This document shows positions 41,201 through 52,340 of a stretch of 64,000 nt of DNA, in pieces. A model generated the notes under the pieces. That model saw only the letters and a program-made list of their open reading frames with translations, had not been told where the DNA came from and searched no databases. The stretch's first letter is position 1; every line of letters begins with the position of its first letter. The position numbers and the translations under genes were made by a program. Source of the stretch: Gordius sp. MW1 (lineage: Eukaryota > Nematomorpha > Gordioida > Gordea > Gordiidae); assembly GCA_964036665.1 (NCBI GenBank), contig OZ038527.1:6634001-6698000 (forward strand), written 5' to 3'.

Positions 41201-42898
41201 TCCTTTTTGTTGGTCGGGGCGGCTAACTTTTAGGCCAAATGTATAAATTTCTCTGGCCCCCTGCTTAGAGTTCGACCATTGCAGGGAGTGATTTGCCCGC
41301 CCCCTTTTTGTGACCTTTTTCCTCCACCCTATCCACCCCCACCACTTTTTTTAATCTCTCCTTCATCCAGAGGGGGGATGGGGGTGATTTGCCCCCCCCC
41401 CTCCCGTTTTTAACCCCTACTCCCTTTTTAAACCCCCCTTCCCCCGTTTTTCCACGCACTCTCTCCCCCAGAGCCTATCATATTAAATCATATCCGAACT
41501 TTTGCCCCCTACACACCTTTTATCTAATTTCAGCTATCGCCCATGAAAATAAAAATTAAGTTTATTAAGCAGTCCCTCTTGTGGGACTGGTATAGCCCCG
41601 ATCATTATTTATTTGTATTTTATTTGTGATTTTTTGTTGGTGTAGCCGGCTAACTTTTACCTTTATATTTAAGTTATTTTGGCAATTTTCCTAGCTTGTT
41701 GCTCTTCTTGTGTGAGTCTTTGTTGGTGTGGGCGGCTAAGTTTTAGGCAAACATGTATATATTCATCTGACTCCCTGCATTACCATTGCCCCCTCCCCCC
41801 TTATGCATTTTTGATCCTTCCCCCCGATTTCGCCCATAATTTGCTATACGGAGTAAAGTTTTGTAAAAGCAATACCCCAAAACTAGGCGCATGTACCAAA
41901 TCGAACTCTAAGGGCTTGTCTTAATATCAGATTCAGATGCAAATTGCGCGAATTTATCTGTGTCTAAATATCCGATTCAATTTCATGGGTTAAACTCGGT
42001 TGTAATTATTAATATTTTGTTTTTTGACAGTTAAAAACGTTTTAATTTTTTTGTTTATTTCAACTCTTGAGATTAAATCTAAACTTTGCTAATACCTAAA
42101 AAATTAAAAACATACAACATTTAAGCTTAGGAGAAAATTTGCATCTTACAAAATCGCTGTTATGTTATGCGTCTAAAATGCAAATTTGCTGTGAATTCGA
42201 AGTTAAGACACGGCTATGTTATAACCCATACGACGATTTATGCGCAGCAAAATCCGATATTAAGACAAGGCCTAAGTCGGACACTGGGCGGAGTGTACCC
42301 TCCCCCCTCACCAGGGGCGAAGCCGCTTGTTTATATAGAATGATATTTAATAAATGTTAATTTGCACCAATCACTTTAATCAAATAGTTTATATATTTAA
42401 ATATACATTACCTATTAATAAAAATATATTTGGTATTAAGCATGAAATATATTTTTTAGAATAATTATATTAAATCATTAATTATAAGAGAAATATATTT
42501 GCAGCAACTATTGCTTTTAAATTTGAGAAAATCCGAATTGCTTGTAATAATAAAACACTAAGGCTAAAATATAAAAAAATACTAAAAAAAATAGTACAAT
42601 GCAGCTTAATTTTACAAGTTGTAGATAAATATAGTATGATGAAACCTTTTTTAAATTACACAAATTGTTAAAAAAAATTAGTATTCAATTGTTATTTGTT
42701 ACCCTAGGCTTTATCACGACCCTCTCTTGCCTCCACAGCCCATTTAATCTTTTATTTCCCGCCATTGGTTTAAACTAATACTTAGCTTCTACAAAAAGTC
42801 TGTTTTATAACTTATTAAATTCAGTTTTTGCCATATGGATATGTCTAGTTAATTTATATTGACTGCTCTTAAAATAAAATTTGATTCGAAATAAGAAA
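41201..42898. other. Pyrimidine-rich then AT-rich spacer, no gene recognised
   Basis: 41250-41480 and 41780-41840 are C/T-rich simple sequence. Chance frames of up to 81 codons show no protein-like features. Nothing else could be supported. Confidence 0.45.
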
Positions 42899-43260
42899 AA
42901 CTCGGGCCTTCGGCCCTCGTGGGAAGGGGGAGAAGGGAAGGGGAGTAGGGGAAGGGAAGAGGGGAAGGGGGAACTCTTCTATACTCCGTATAAACGTAGC
43001 ATATTTGCTATGCAATTTATGGGCGAGAAAGGTGGGAAGGGGCGAGAATGCCTATAGGGGGTATTAGATGCAAAATAATTAGTTAATTAGTTATAGGCCC
43101 TTGTAGGGGAGGACATAGGGTAATTATCAATGTTAACCAATTCAAAAACGAAAAAAAATTTCGATTTATTTGGCCAATGGTCATTTTTTTATTGGTCAGT
43201 AGCCAGCGGACGGTCAAAAATTCATATTATCATTGGTATTAACATGAACAAATATTAATT
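42899..43260 (+). mobile_element. Family X 5' portion, copy X4
   Basis: AACTCGGGCCTTCGGCCCTC start, GGGAAGGG tract and GGTGGGAAGGGGCGAGAATG, then one CCAATGG hairpin unit. The continuation may be X5 at 44074 with intervening DNA inserted. Confidence 0.7.
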
Positions 43261-43288
43261 TAATTTAAAAAAATTAAAAAAAAAAATT

Positions 43289-43361
43289 TGTCCCCTCCCT
43301 GACTTGAACCCCACACCTCCAGTTCACAAGCCTGCGCTATAACCACTATACCATGCTGGCT
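43289..43361 (-). tRNA. tRNA-like pseudogene or tRNA-derived SINE head
   Basis: The complement contains a good A box (TGGTATAGTGGTTATAGCGC) and B box (GGTTCAAGTC) at tRNA spacing, followed by a T-run. The presumed acceptor strands (GCCAGCA and GGGGACA) do not pair and the anticodon stem is poor, with GTG in the loop position. So it is not an intact tRNA; a pol III promoter-bearing pseudogene or SINE head is the likely reading. Confidence 0.5.
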
Positions 43362-44073
43362 TTAAAATAGTAGAAGTTATTATGTTATTTATATAGATGA
43401 TGAAATTAATATGACTTTTTGACCGTCCGCTGGCTACTGACCGACGAAATATATTGATTTTCTAAACATAAAACACAACTATTAACAAAAACAAAATATT
43501 AATTTAATGTAAAAAAAAAATTAAAAAAAAAGTTTTTTTTAGTTTTAAAAAAGGGCTAAATTCTTAAACTACCAGCCCGATTCGCTCGAAACTTTACCCG
43601 TAGGTGCCCAGGGCGGCCGGGGGTAAAATAACCTTTTCAGATTCCTAAAATACCTTTTCATTTTAAAAATATCGGACATTTCCCTGCCACACGCGGTGTA
43701 ATATCTATGACACGTAGAAAAATTTTACTAATTATATAAACTTACGCGCGCCATCTAATAAAGTACAATTCGTGTTTGAGTTTAATAGTAGATTCAATTT
43801 AATTAGAAATAACGGGCTATGCTTATACCTTTGAAGGAGGTTTCGAATTTTGTGTTAGTTTCTATCGATATATTTTATCGTAAATTAGAATCTAATACCT
43901 ATATTATTTTTTTAAATATTACTTTTTAGGTTTTCTATGAAATCACAATCTAATTAAATGAAATATATTAACCCAATAAAAAAATATATATGCATTTATA
44001 AGGTTAAAAATATATATTACATAGTTGGCTGTCTGTTAGACCATCTATAATAAATTTTTAGGTTATATATAAA
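43362..44073. other. Unassigned DNA between X4 and X5
   Basis: One reverse-oriented X scrap (GACCGTCCGCTGGCTACTGACC, about 43419). The remainder is AT-rich with no gene. Confidence 0.4.
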
Positions 44074-45602
44074 ATTTGGCCAATGGTCATTTTTTTTCAT
44101 TGGTAAGCAGCCAGGACACGGTAAAAGTCGTTATAAATTCATAAGTCAAAAAAAAACGAAAAAAAAAATTTTCGAATCACATTTTGGCCAATGGTCATTT
44201 TTTCCATCGGTCAGGAGCCAGCGGACGGCCAAAAAGTCATAATAGCAATGGTAGTAACAGGAACAATCATAATAGTCAAAAAAAACGAAAAAATAAACTC
44301 GGATTCACATTTTGGCCAATGGTCATTTTTTTCCATTGGTCAGCAGCCAGCACACGGTAAAAGTGGATATAAATTCACAAGAGTAAAAAAAACGAAAAAA
44401 AAATTTTCGAATCACATTTTGGCCAATGGTCATTTTTTTCCATTGGTCAGCAGCCAGCGGACGGCCAAAAAGTCATAATAGCAATGGTAGGAACAGGAAC
44501 AATCATAATAGTCAAAAAAAACGAAAAAAATAATTTCGATTCACATTTTGGCCAATGGTCATTTTTTTCCATCGGTCAGGAGCCAGCGGACGGCCAAAAA
44601 GTCATAATAGCAATGGTAGTAACAGGAACAATCATAATAGTCAAAAAAAAACGAAAAAATAAACTCGGATTCACATTTTGGCCAATGGTCATTTTTTTCA
44701 TTGGTCAGCAGCCAACGGACGGCCAAAAAGTCTTATTATCAATGATAGTAACAAGAACAATCATAAAAGTCAAAAAAAACTCCGGGATTCTAACCCAAAA
44801 ACTAGTTAAATTGCATAGCAATTAAAAGTAAACAACTTTTATTTATGTTTATTATATAACATTGGTCAGCAGCCAGCGGACGGCCAAAAAGTCATAATAG
44901 CAATGGTAGAAACAGGAACAATCATAATAGTCAAAAAAAACGAAAAAAATCATTTCGATTCACATTTTGGCCAATGGTCATTTTTTTCATTGGTCAGCAG
45001 CCAGCGGACGGCCAAAAATTCTTATTATCAATGATAGTAACAAGAACAATCATAAGAGTCAAAAAAAACTCCGGGATTCCAACCCCAAAACTAGTTAAAT
45101 TGCATAGCAATTAAAAAGTAAACAACTTTTATTTATGTTTATTTATAACTAGTTAAATTGCATAGCATTAAAAGTAAACAACTTTTATCTATATTTATTA
45201 TATAACCAAAACTAGTTAAATTGCATAGCAATTAAAAGTAAACAACTTTTATTAATGTTTATTATATAACTAGTTAAATTGCATAGCAATTAAAAGTAAA
45301 CAACTTTTATTTATGTTTATTATATAATAGATAATTTAACAAATCTTATATATAACACACCGAGAGAGATAGAGATGAGGGGTGGGGCACCTCTTATGCA
45401 TTAATTCAAAAAATAACACAGCGAGGGAGATAGAGATGAGGGGTGGGGCACCTCTTTCTCATCCATTAAGTTAAAAAAAGCGATAACCTAATATACCCAA
45501 TGCAAATAGATAGGGAGGGTAACGGACGACGGACGACGGACGACGGACGACGGACGACGGACGGACACCAAAAAACGATCCCATAAATTGCATAGCAATT
45601 AA
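44074..45602 (+). mobile_element. Family X 3' portion, copy X5
   Basis: Starts within a CCAATGG unit and carries several more, four ~60-bp tail units (44800-45330), a (CGGACGA)n tract (45522-45566) and the end ATTGCATAGCAATTAA. From about 44660 on it is nearly identical to X3, pointing to recent mobility or duplication. Confidence 0.75.
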
Positions 45603-45823
45603 TAAACCGTAAAAGTTATTCTATTTTAAACAAGGTCTATTATAGCTATAAATGTCATTGTATAAAATCGGTGGATTTGAATTGATAGCGTAGGTAGAGG
45701 GAAATGGAACGCAATATTTCTGGCTATAAAAGCCCATCTTCAGGGAAAAAAAATTAAAACTAAAAAAAGAGAAGATGAGGTCTCGAAAAATTAAAAAAAA
45801 AGCTGTTTTAAAAATAAAAATTT

Positions 45824-45895
45824 TAGCAGAGAGTAGTTTCGATCTACCGACCTCTGGGTTATGGGCCCAGCACGCTTCCACTGCGCCACTCTGCT
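45824..45895 (-). tRNA. tRNA-iMet: Initiator tRNA-Met (CAT)
   Basis: 72 nt. Acceptor stem AGCAGAG pairs perfectly with CTCTGCT plus discriminator A. D-arm GGCGCAGTGGAAGCG, anticodon arm CTGGGCCCATAACCCAG with CAT, and T-loop GATCGAAAC carrying the A54/A60 features of eukaryotic initiators. The first pair is A-T, also diagnostic. It is followed by AAAATTTTTATTTTT, a pol III terminator. It differs from the animal consensus at only a few positions, all in the D-loop and T-arm. Intact by inspection. Confidence 0.95.
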
Positions 45896-45914
45896 TGTCT
45901 ACAAAGACAATAAA

Positions 45915-48183
45915 TCTTATATATAAAAATGAAACTATGTATATATATATATGTGTGTGTGTATGCCGCCACCAATTTTGGAAAACTACCAGACCGATTT
46001 GGCTCATAATTTCACAGTTTATTCCTGACACTCCGGAGCATGTTTTAAGATTTGTTTGAGCCAAATCGGTTCAGTAGTTTTCGAGTTTGTTTTATGCGTT
46101 TGACGTTTAATAAAATGTCAATCAAACGCAACCTCATGACGTATTGAGTATCTATCGTTTGTAGTACGCCTCTGGCTGGATTTCGAATCGAATCGAATAT
46201 TTTATTTTTGGTATTCGATTCGGATTCGAATTTTTTTTCAAAAAAAATATTCGATTCGAGATTCGACGAATATTAAAATGAAGATTCGAATTTGATTCGA
46301 AAAAAATTTAAGGATTCGAAATCGATTCGAATATTATTAGGTTTTTTTAATTATTAAAAAACACATTAAAAAGGCTACTATGAATATTAATTTGCATATA
46401 CATTTGAAAGATTTATTTAAAAGATATTTAAAAAAATACACACATCAAAAATAAAAATATTAAAAGCGATTTAAGACAATCAAGAATTTAGCCAACTTTT
46501 AAGGCAGATTATCTTCCTAACACTAGCTCTTTAAATGATATTGGTTCCGGTTAAAAATATTCTTTTGCACGGGGTAAATGATCCAGGTATAGAGAGAAGA
46601 TTTTTTGCCAATTTTTGAATGGCTGGAATACGTCGTTGATTCGATTTCCACCATTGTAAAGGCTCAACATTGAACGCCACACGTGGTTTGTGCAAAAATG
46701 TCTCCAATGATGACTACGCGTTTATGTTGCCCTTAATAAACGATCCAGTGTTGATGCTAGTTGATACAAAATCGGGCTGACATCATATAGCAGTTTTCCA
46801 GTCATCTTTAATTTCTCTACAGGATATGCCATGTACGTGAATCACCCCAGTAGTGATAAACACTCAAATTTTGAACCTTAAATCGACGACATTCGCTGAT
46901 AAGACTATCTTCTTATTGAATGCCATATATCTTCGATTTTCTGTTTGGCCATTTTAAAAGCATGATCTTCTGTGCCTGGTGGATAATATACCGGTAATAC
47001 CAAGTTAATTGTGGGATTTGCCCCCCGGATTTTTAATTAGTTGCACTGTAAAAGGGAAAAAGTATCAATTTAACCTTTTCAATTTGTTCCCATTCAATGT
47101 TGGATAGCAATTCCTCCTAAGAGGAATTTAAAGGCCAAATCCAATGCCTGCCTTACTAAAATAGCCTTTTCTATCATTATATAGGTGCTGTTCCACGTGA
47201 TTACCATGTCAAGTTTTGCCTTTATGTAATTAATTGGTGGGTCAAATTCTTAACATATAGCCTTTAATCGTAAAATATTTTTGTGCTATCTTGCAATTTT
47301 TTTTAAAGTCCATATTTTAATTAAATTATGATCCTCGTTCTCCATAACTTATGTAAGTTTGAAAAATTTTAAATTAAACTTTTTCAAATTGTAGCAGGAA
47401 AAATAACTAAAATGCGGTAAGATAAAAATAGCTAAATATTTGAATCTCGTCTATTTAAATTAAACTAAAAAAAATAATATTGGAATTTTCAAGGATTCGA
47501 TTCGGATTTTCGAATCCTAGCAGCGTAAATATTCGATTTGTAACTTACACATTTTCGAATCGAATCTCGAATATTTCCCAGAGGCGTAGTTTGTAGTGTG
47601 ATAAATGTAGGCATGTGCTGCGGAAAATGGAAACTTTTTACGATTTGAAACATTAAATCAAAGTCATTTTTTTGCTTATTTTTCACGTCAATTGTTATTA
47701 TTATAGGACGGTCGTGTCCCCTCCTGCGTGGCTAATAAATTAAAAAATCTAATTTTGTCATTTTTTGCGCGTTAAATAAGGAGAAAAATGAAAATACTTT
47801 TAAACAAAGTGCCAATAAATGTTGATATATCTCAGTTCTTCGGACATTATTAAGTTCAGAATTAAAAGTTTTATTCAGAAACAAATAATTATAATTATGA
47901 TATTGTTTCTTAATTACAAAAAATTAAAAAAATTGCTTGAAGGGCCAGGGGGCCAAAGATTTTTCCCTTGGGGAGGGGGCCATGGGGCCAGGTTTTCTCT
48001 CTTGGGTGGGCCTGGGCCTTGGACCCTCTTTAACTATTTGTTTAAAAAATTTGCATAATAAACACTTAACAATTATATTTGATATATTCTTAATCTATTG
48101 AAATTTATCTATAAGATGATATATATTCATTCTGCTAATACACCCGGGTAAATGGCAAAACAAAGTTTGCCGGGTTCATCTAG
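45915..48183 (+). mobile_element. Non-autonomous Helitron H4, interrupted by a hAT transposon
   Basis: 5' TCTTATATATAAAAATGAAAC after an A; 3' hairpin (GGCAAAACAAAGTTTGCC) and TTCATCTAG. Without the hAT at 46165-47588 it is about 850 bp and co-linear with H1-H3. It abuts H5 directly. Confidence 0.83.
46165..47588 (-). mobile_element. hAT transposon with decayed transposase
   Basis: TIR TACGCCTCTGG/CCAGAGGCGTA, flanked by GTTTGTAG on both sides (46157-46164, 47589-47596); the uninterrupted Helitron H1 has a single copy of that octamer, proving the insertion. Both ends are made of TTCGAATCGAAT-type repeats. Minus-strand transposase remains: KLDMVITWNSTYIMIEKA (about 47215-47155), matching the DVxTRWNSTYxML motif, and PLQWWKSNQRRIPAIQKLA then NLLSIPGSFTPCKRIF (about 46665-46560), matching the C-terminal hAT dimerisation region. 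Stops and frameshifts make it inactive. Confidence 0.88.
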
Positions 48184-48539
48184 TCTTATTATATAACCCA
48201 TAAATTGCAAAAATGAAACTATGTGTGTGTGTGTATATATATGCCGCCACCAATTTTGGAAAACTATTAGACCGATTTGGCTCAAAATTTCACAGTTTAT
48301 TCCGAGCATGTTTTAAGATTTGTTCGAGCCAAATCGGTCGAGTAGTTTTCGGGTATTCGTACGCGTTGCACTGTATACGGAAATAGAACGATAGATATAG
48401 AACATATAGACATCAAACTTTATTTTTACTTCAGTAATCGCTTTATCATCATCATATATGCCCTAAAATTCCAACATAATTTAATACACCCGGGTAAATG
48501 GCAAAACAACGTTTGCCGGGTTCATCTAGTAAGATATAT
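48184..48539 (+). mobile_element. Short Helitron H5
   Basis: Starts TCTTATTATATAAC immediately after the CTAG of H4 and ends GGCAAAACAACGTTTGCC-GGGTTCATCTAG before a T. Only ~356 bp: an internally deleted derivative. Confidence 0.8.
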
Positions 48540-49455
48540 AAATGATAAAGATTTTTAAAAATGAATGATGGTTATATAATGTTTAACCCTCGAGAGTAAT
48601 CCTGAAAATCCCGAACGCGAGAGTATTCGTGGGGTATAACTTTACCCCACTTTTAAACTTCTTATAACTTTCAAAGTATTTTTTTAAAACCTTTCAAATT
48701 AAGTTATTACTGCACTAGCGGTTAAAATATATCTGCCGTGCACCCGATTTTGTCATCATCCAGTAGAGAACTGCAAAGTCACTTCATTTCAACCCGAACC
48801 CAGCCCTTTTCAAATTTTCAACCTGAACCCGAAAGCATATCTAAGTTTTCAACCCGACCCTCCCCCCCCCCCCCCCCCGAAAGCATGTTTAGATTTTCAA
48901 CCCGAACCCCACCCGAAAGCATTTTTAAATTCTCAACCCAAACCCGATTCGACTCGAAAGCCTTTAAATTTATTTAACCGAATCCCTCCCGAATGCTTTT
49001 CAAATTTTGGTAGCCGACGTGAGAGTACAAAAAATCGCGGCGTTCAAAATTTTACCGACAAATTTAAGTGCGATATATGAAACGAATTGTTACCACAGAT
49101 TTTGTTTCCTATATTATTTAAATGATTTATTATAGGGGTGTATAAATATGCTAGCATCTTCAATATTGGGTAGCACTTAAATATAGAGTTTTGCAAATGA
49201 ACCATTAAATAAATTTTAACTTACTTTTATTTTGGTTTATGAATATAAATTTATGTAATTTAAATTAATAATGAACTACAACTTCACATTATTTAAATAC
49301 AATTTAAAAGTATTTTAAAGTTAATATATTTTATCTTTCACGAGTGGTATTTAAATTTACGACCAAATTAAAACAATCATATTTAAAATAAACAAAAGGA
49401 AATTAATTAATAAATGAATGATATTCAATTATATACATTTCAATATTAATTAAAA

Positions 49456-52157
49456 AACTCGGGCGGAAAGGGGGAGGGGGGAAGGGAAGAGGGGAAGGGA
49501 AGGGCGAACTCTTCTATACTCTGTATAAAAGTAGCATATTTGCTATGCAATTTATGGGCGAGAAAGGTGGGAAGGGGCGAGAATGCCTATAGGGTATTAA
49601 ATGCAAAATGATTATTTAATCATTTATACAAAAAGAGTCAAAAAACGAAAAAGAAACTTCGTTTCACAGTTTAGCCAATGGTCATATTTTCATTGGTCAG
49701 CAGCCAGGATACGGTAAAAGTGGATATAAATTCATAAGAGTCACAAAAAACGGAAAAAAAAATTTTCGATTTACATTTTGGCCAATGGTCAATTTTTTCC
49801 ATTGGTCAGCAGTCAGGAAGGACACGGTAAAAGTGGATATAAATTCATAAGAGTCAAAAAAAAAACAAAAAAATTTCGATTCACATTTTGGCTAATGGTC
49901 ATTTTTTCCATTGGTCAGCAGCCAACGGACCAAAAAGCCATATTATCAATGGTATTAACAAGAACAATTATAATAGTCAAAAAAAAACGAAAAAAAATTT
50001 TCGATTCACATTTTGGCCAATGGTCATTTCATTCCATTGGTCAGCAGCCAACGAACGGCCAAAAAGTCTTATTATCAATGGTATTAACAAGAACAATATA
50101 TTAATTTAAACAAAAAAAATAAAAATAAATTTGGCCTCTCCGGGATTCGAACCCACATCAGGAGAGGCATAGGCTTTTGAAGGGGGGGGGGACAGGGACC
50201 CATATCAGTAGAGGCATAGGCTCTGCTAGGGGAGGGCATAGGGTAATTGTCAATGTTAGCCAAAAAAAACGAAAAAAATAATTTCGATTCACATTTTGGC
50301 CAATGGTCATTTTTTCCATCGGTCAGCAGCCAGCGGACGGCCAAAAGTCATAATAGCAATGGTAGTAACAGGAACAATCATAATAGTCAAAAAACGAGAG
50401 AAAAAACTTGGATTCACATTTTGGCCCATGGTCATTTTTTTCATTGGTCAGCACCCAACGGACGGCCAAAAAGTTTTATTATCAATGGTAGTAACAAGAA
50501 CAATCATAAGAGTCAAAAAATATTATCAATGGTATTCACAAGAACAATCATAAGAGTCAAAAAAAAGACGAAAAAAAAATTTCGATTGACATTTTGGCCA
50601 ATGGTCATTTCATTCCATTGGTCAGCAGCCAACGGACGCCAAAAAGTCTTATCAATGGTATTAACAAGAACAATATAGTAATTAAAAAAAAAAAAAAAAA
50701 TTTGGCCTCTCCGGGATTCGAACCCACATCAGGAGAGGCATAGGCTTTTGTAGGGGGGCACAGAACCCATATCAGTAAAGGCATAGGCTCTGCTAGGGGA
50801 GGGCATAGGGTAATTGTCAATGTTAGCCAAAAAAAACGAAAAAAATAATTTCGATTCACATTTTGGCCAATGGTCATTTTTTCCATCGGTCAGCAGCCAG
50901 CCGACGGCCAAAAAGTCGTAATAGCAATGGTAGTAACAGGAACAATCATAATAGTCAAAAAAAAAGGAAAAAAAACTTGGAATCACATTTTGGCCAATGG
51001 TCATTTTTTTCATCAGTCAGCATCCAACGGACGGCCAAAAAGTCTTATTATCTTGGTGGTAACAAGAACAATCATAAGAGTAAAAAAAACCCGAGATTCG
51101 AACCCAAAAACTAGTTAAACCATAAATTGCATAGCAATTAATTACAATTAATAATAAGCGTTATGGGTGCGTTACACGTTCGGTGCGGACGCGTTCGGTG
51201 CGTTACCGTGACTTCGGAAAATGGAAAGCGAGCCCATAAATTGCATAATAATTAAAAATTAGCCTCCCCGGGATTCGAACCCACATCAGTAGATGCATAG
51301 GCCTTTGTAGGCGGTAGCTAGAGCCCTGCACGGGCCGTCCGAGGCCCGGCCCGACGGGCTTTCGGGCCGAACTCGGGCAGAATTGTATAAAACAATCGGG
51401 CCTCGGGCTCGGGTCGGGCCTGATGCGGCGGCCCGACCTGAGGCCCGAGCCCGAATTGAATTAAAGCAAATTAATCTTTTATAAAATAGGATTTAAATCA
51501 ACTCAACTCAATATTAATAATTATCTTCGCGCAGCCTACATTATATAGCTTCTAAACTTCAGCTTATTTCCCTTGTCTAATATAATATAACTGACCTGAA
51601 TTGCAAATCTTACTATATTTTATAGAATCATAGTAGCTGTTACAACTTTAGAAATAAGAAAAGTAACTATTTCAAAAAGTTTTTTATTTGAAACTGTTAA
51701 AAATTTATTTTATATAGTTAAATTTTTAGCTTTAAATGATTAGCTGAATAAACTCTAACGAGTGGAAACGGATTTTTTATTTCAAATTCATTCTAGTTGT
51801 AAATTAGGAGTAATAACAATGTAATGCATTTTATATCTAGATGGTGAAAAAAATTCGGTAATATATTTTTTAAAAAATTTTATTTAGAAAATCGGGTCTC
51901 GGGCTCGGGCCTAAAATAAAAAAGTCTTTCGGGCTCGGGCAAAATAAAAATTGAAAAGTCGGGCTCGGGCCGAAGAAATTTCATTTTGCAGGGCTCTAGC
52001 GGTAGCACAGGGTATCGTACTCAAAATGGCTTATTCGAATTCCAAGCGGTCTCAGTGGTAAACACAAACACGCCGAAAAGCATTCGGTGCGTGACACGAA
52101 GAGCGTTACGTGACTTCGGAAAATGGAAAGCGAGCCCATAAATTGCATAGCAATTAA
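49456..52157 (+). mobile_element. Family X element, copy X6, with nested hAT MITE
   Basis: Begins ACTCGGGCGGAAAGGG (the 5' hairpin is damaged), then the GGGAAGGG tract, about ten CCAATGG units and two complements of the GGTTCGAATCCCGG motif with the surrounding GAGAGGC hairpin (about 50130-50170 and 50700-50745), a third near 51262, and ends at ATTGCATAGCAATTAA. Internal copies of the terminal hairpin (51125, 51235) suggest partial tandem duplication. Confidence 0.75.
51319..51998. mobile_element. hAT MITE (TAGAGCCCTGCA ends)
   Basis: TIR TAGAGCCCTGCA/TGCAGGGCTCTA with exact 8-bp target duplication GCGGTAGC (51311-51318, 51999-52006). The arms are CGGGCTCGGGCC-type low-complexity repeats; the middle is AT-rich and non-coding. 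680 bp, nested in X6. Confidence 0.88.
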
Positions 52158-52340
52158 TATTATACATAATACATTAATTTAAAAGATATGTCCCGTGTAT
52201 TTTGCAATGTAAGATTCATAACCTTTGACCAGACACTTTAAATCCAACCCGATCCTAAAGCATTTTAAAATTTTCAACCCGAACACGATGTCGGCTCTGA
52301 GTCAGGTTTTGGGTCACCCGTGCAGGTCTCTAACATTCAG

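Larger units (their letters stand above)
48764..52332 (+). mobile_element. hAT-like element copy B (TAGAGAACTGCA ends), interrupted by X6
   Basis: Left TAGAGAACTGCAAAGTCACTT, right CGTGCAGGTCTCTA. Flanks TCATCCAG (48756-48763) and ACATTCAG (52333-52340) agree at 6 of 8 bases, an aged 8-bp duplication. Arms of CAACCCGAACCCGAAAGCAT repeats. It is co-linear with the reverse complement of copy A (19269-20297) on both sides of the X6 insertion. Confidence 0.65.

Noticed and set aside
41265-41459. Gly/Lys-rich minus frame in the pyrimidine tract
   Set aside because: Low-complexity translation of C/T-rich DNA without other support.
43289-43361. A functional tRNA-His
   Set aside because: GTG is in the loop position, but acceptor and anticodon stems do not pair.
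49660-51090. CRISPR-like appearance of evenly spaced repeats in family X
   Set aside because: Units are 110-150 bp, degenerate and without unique spacers, and the genome is eukaryotic.
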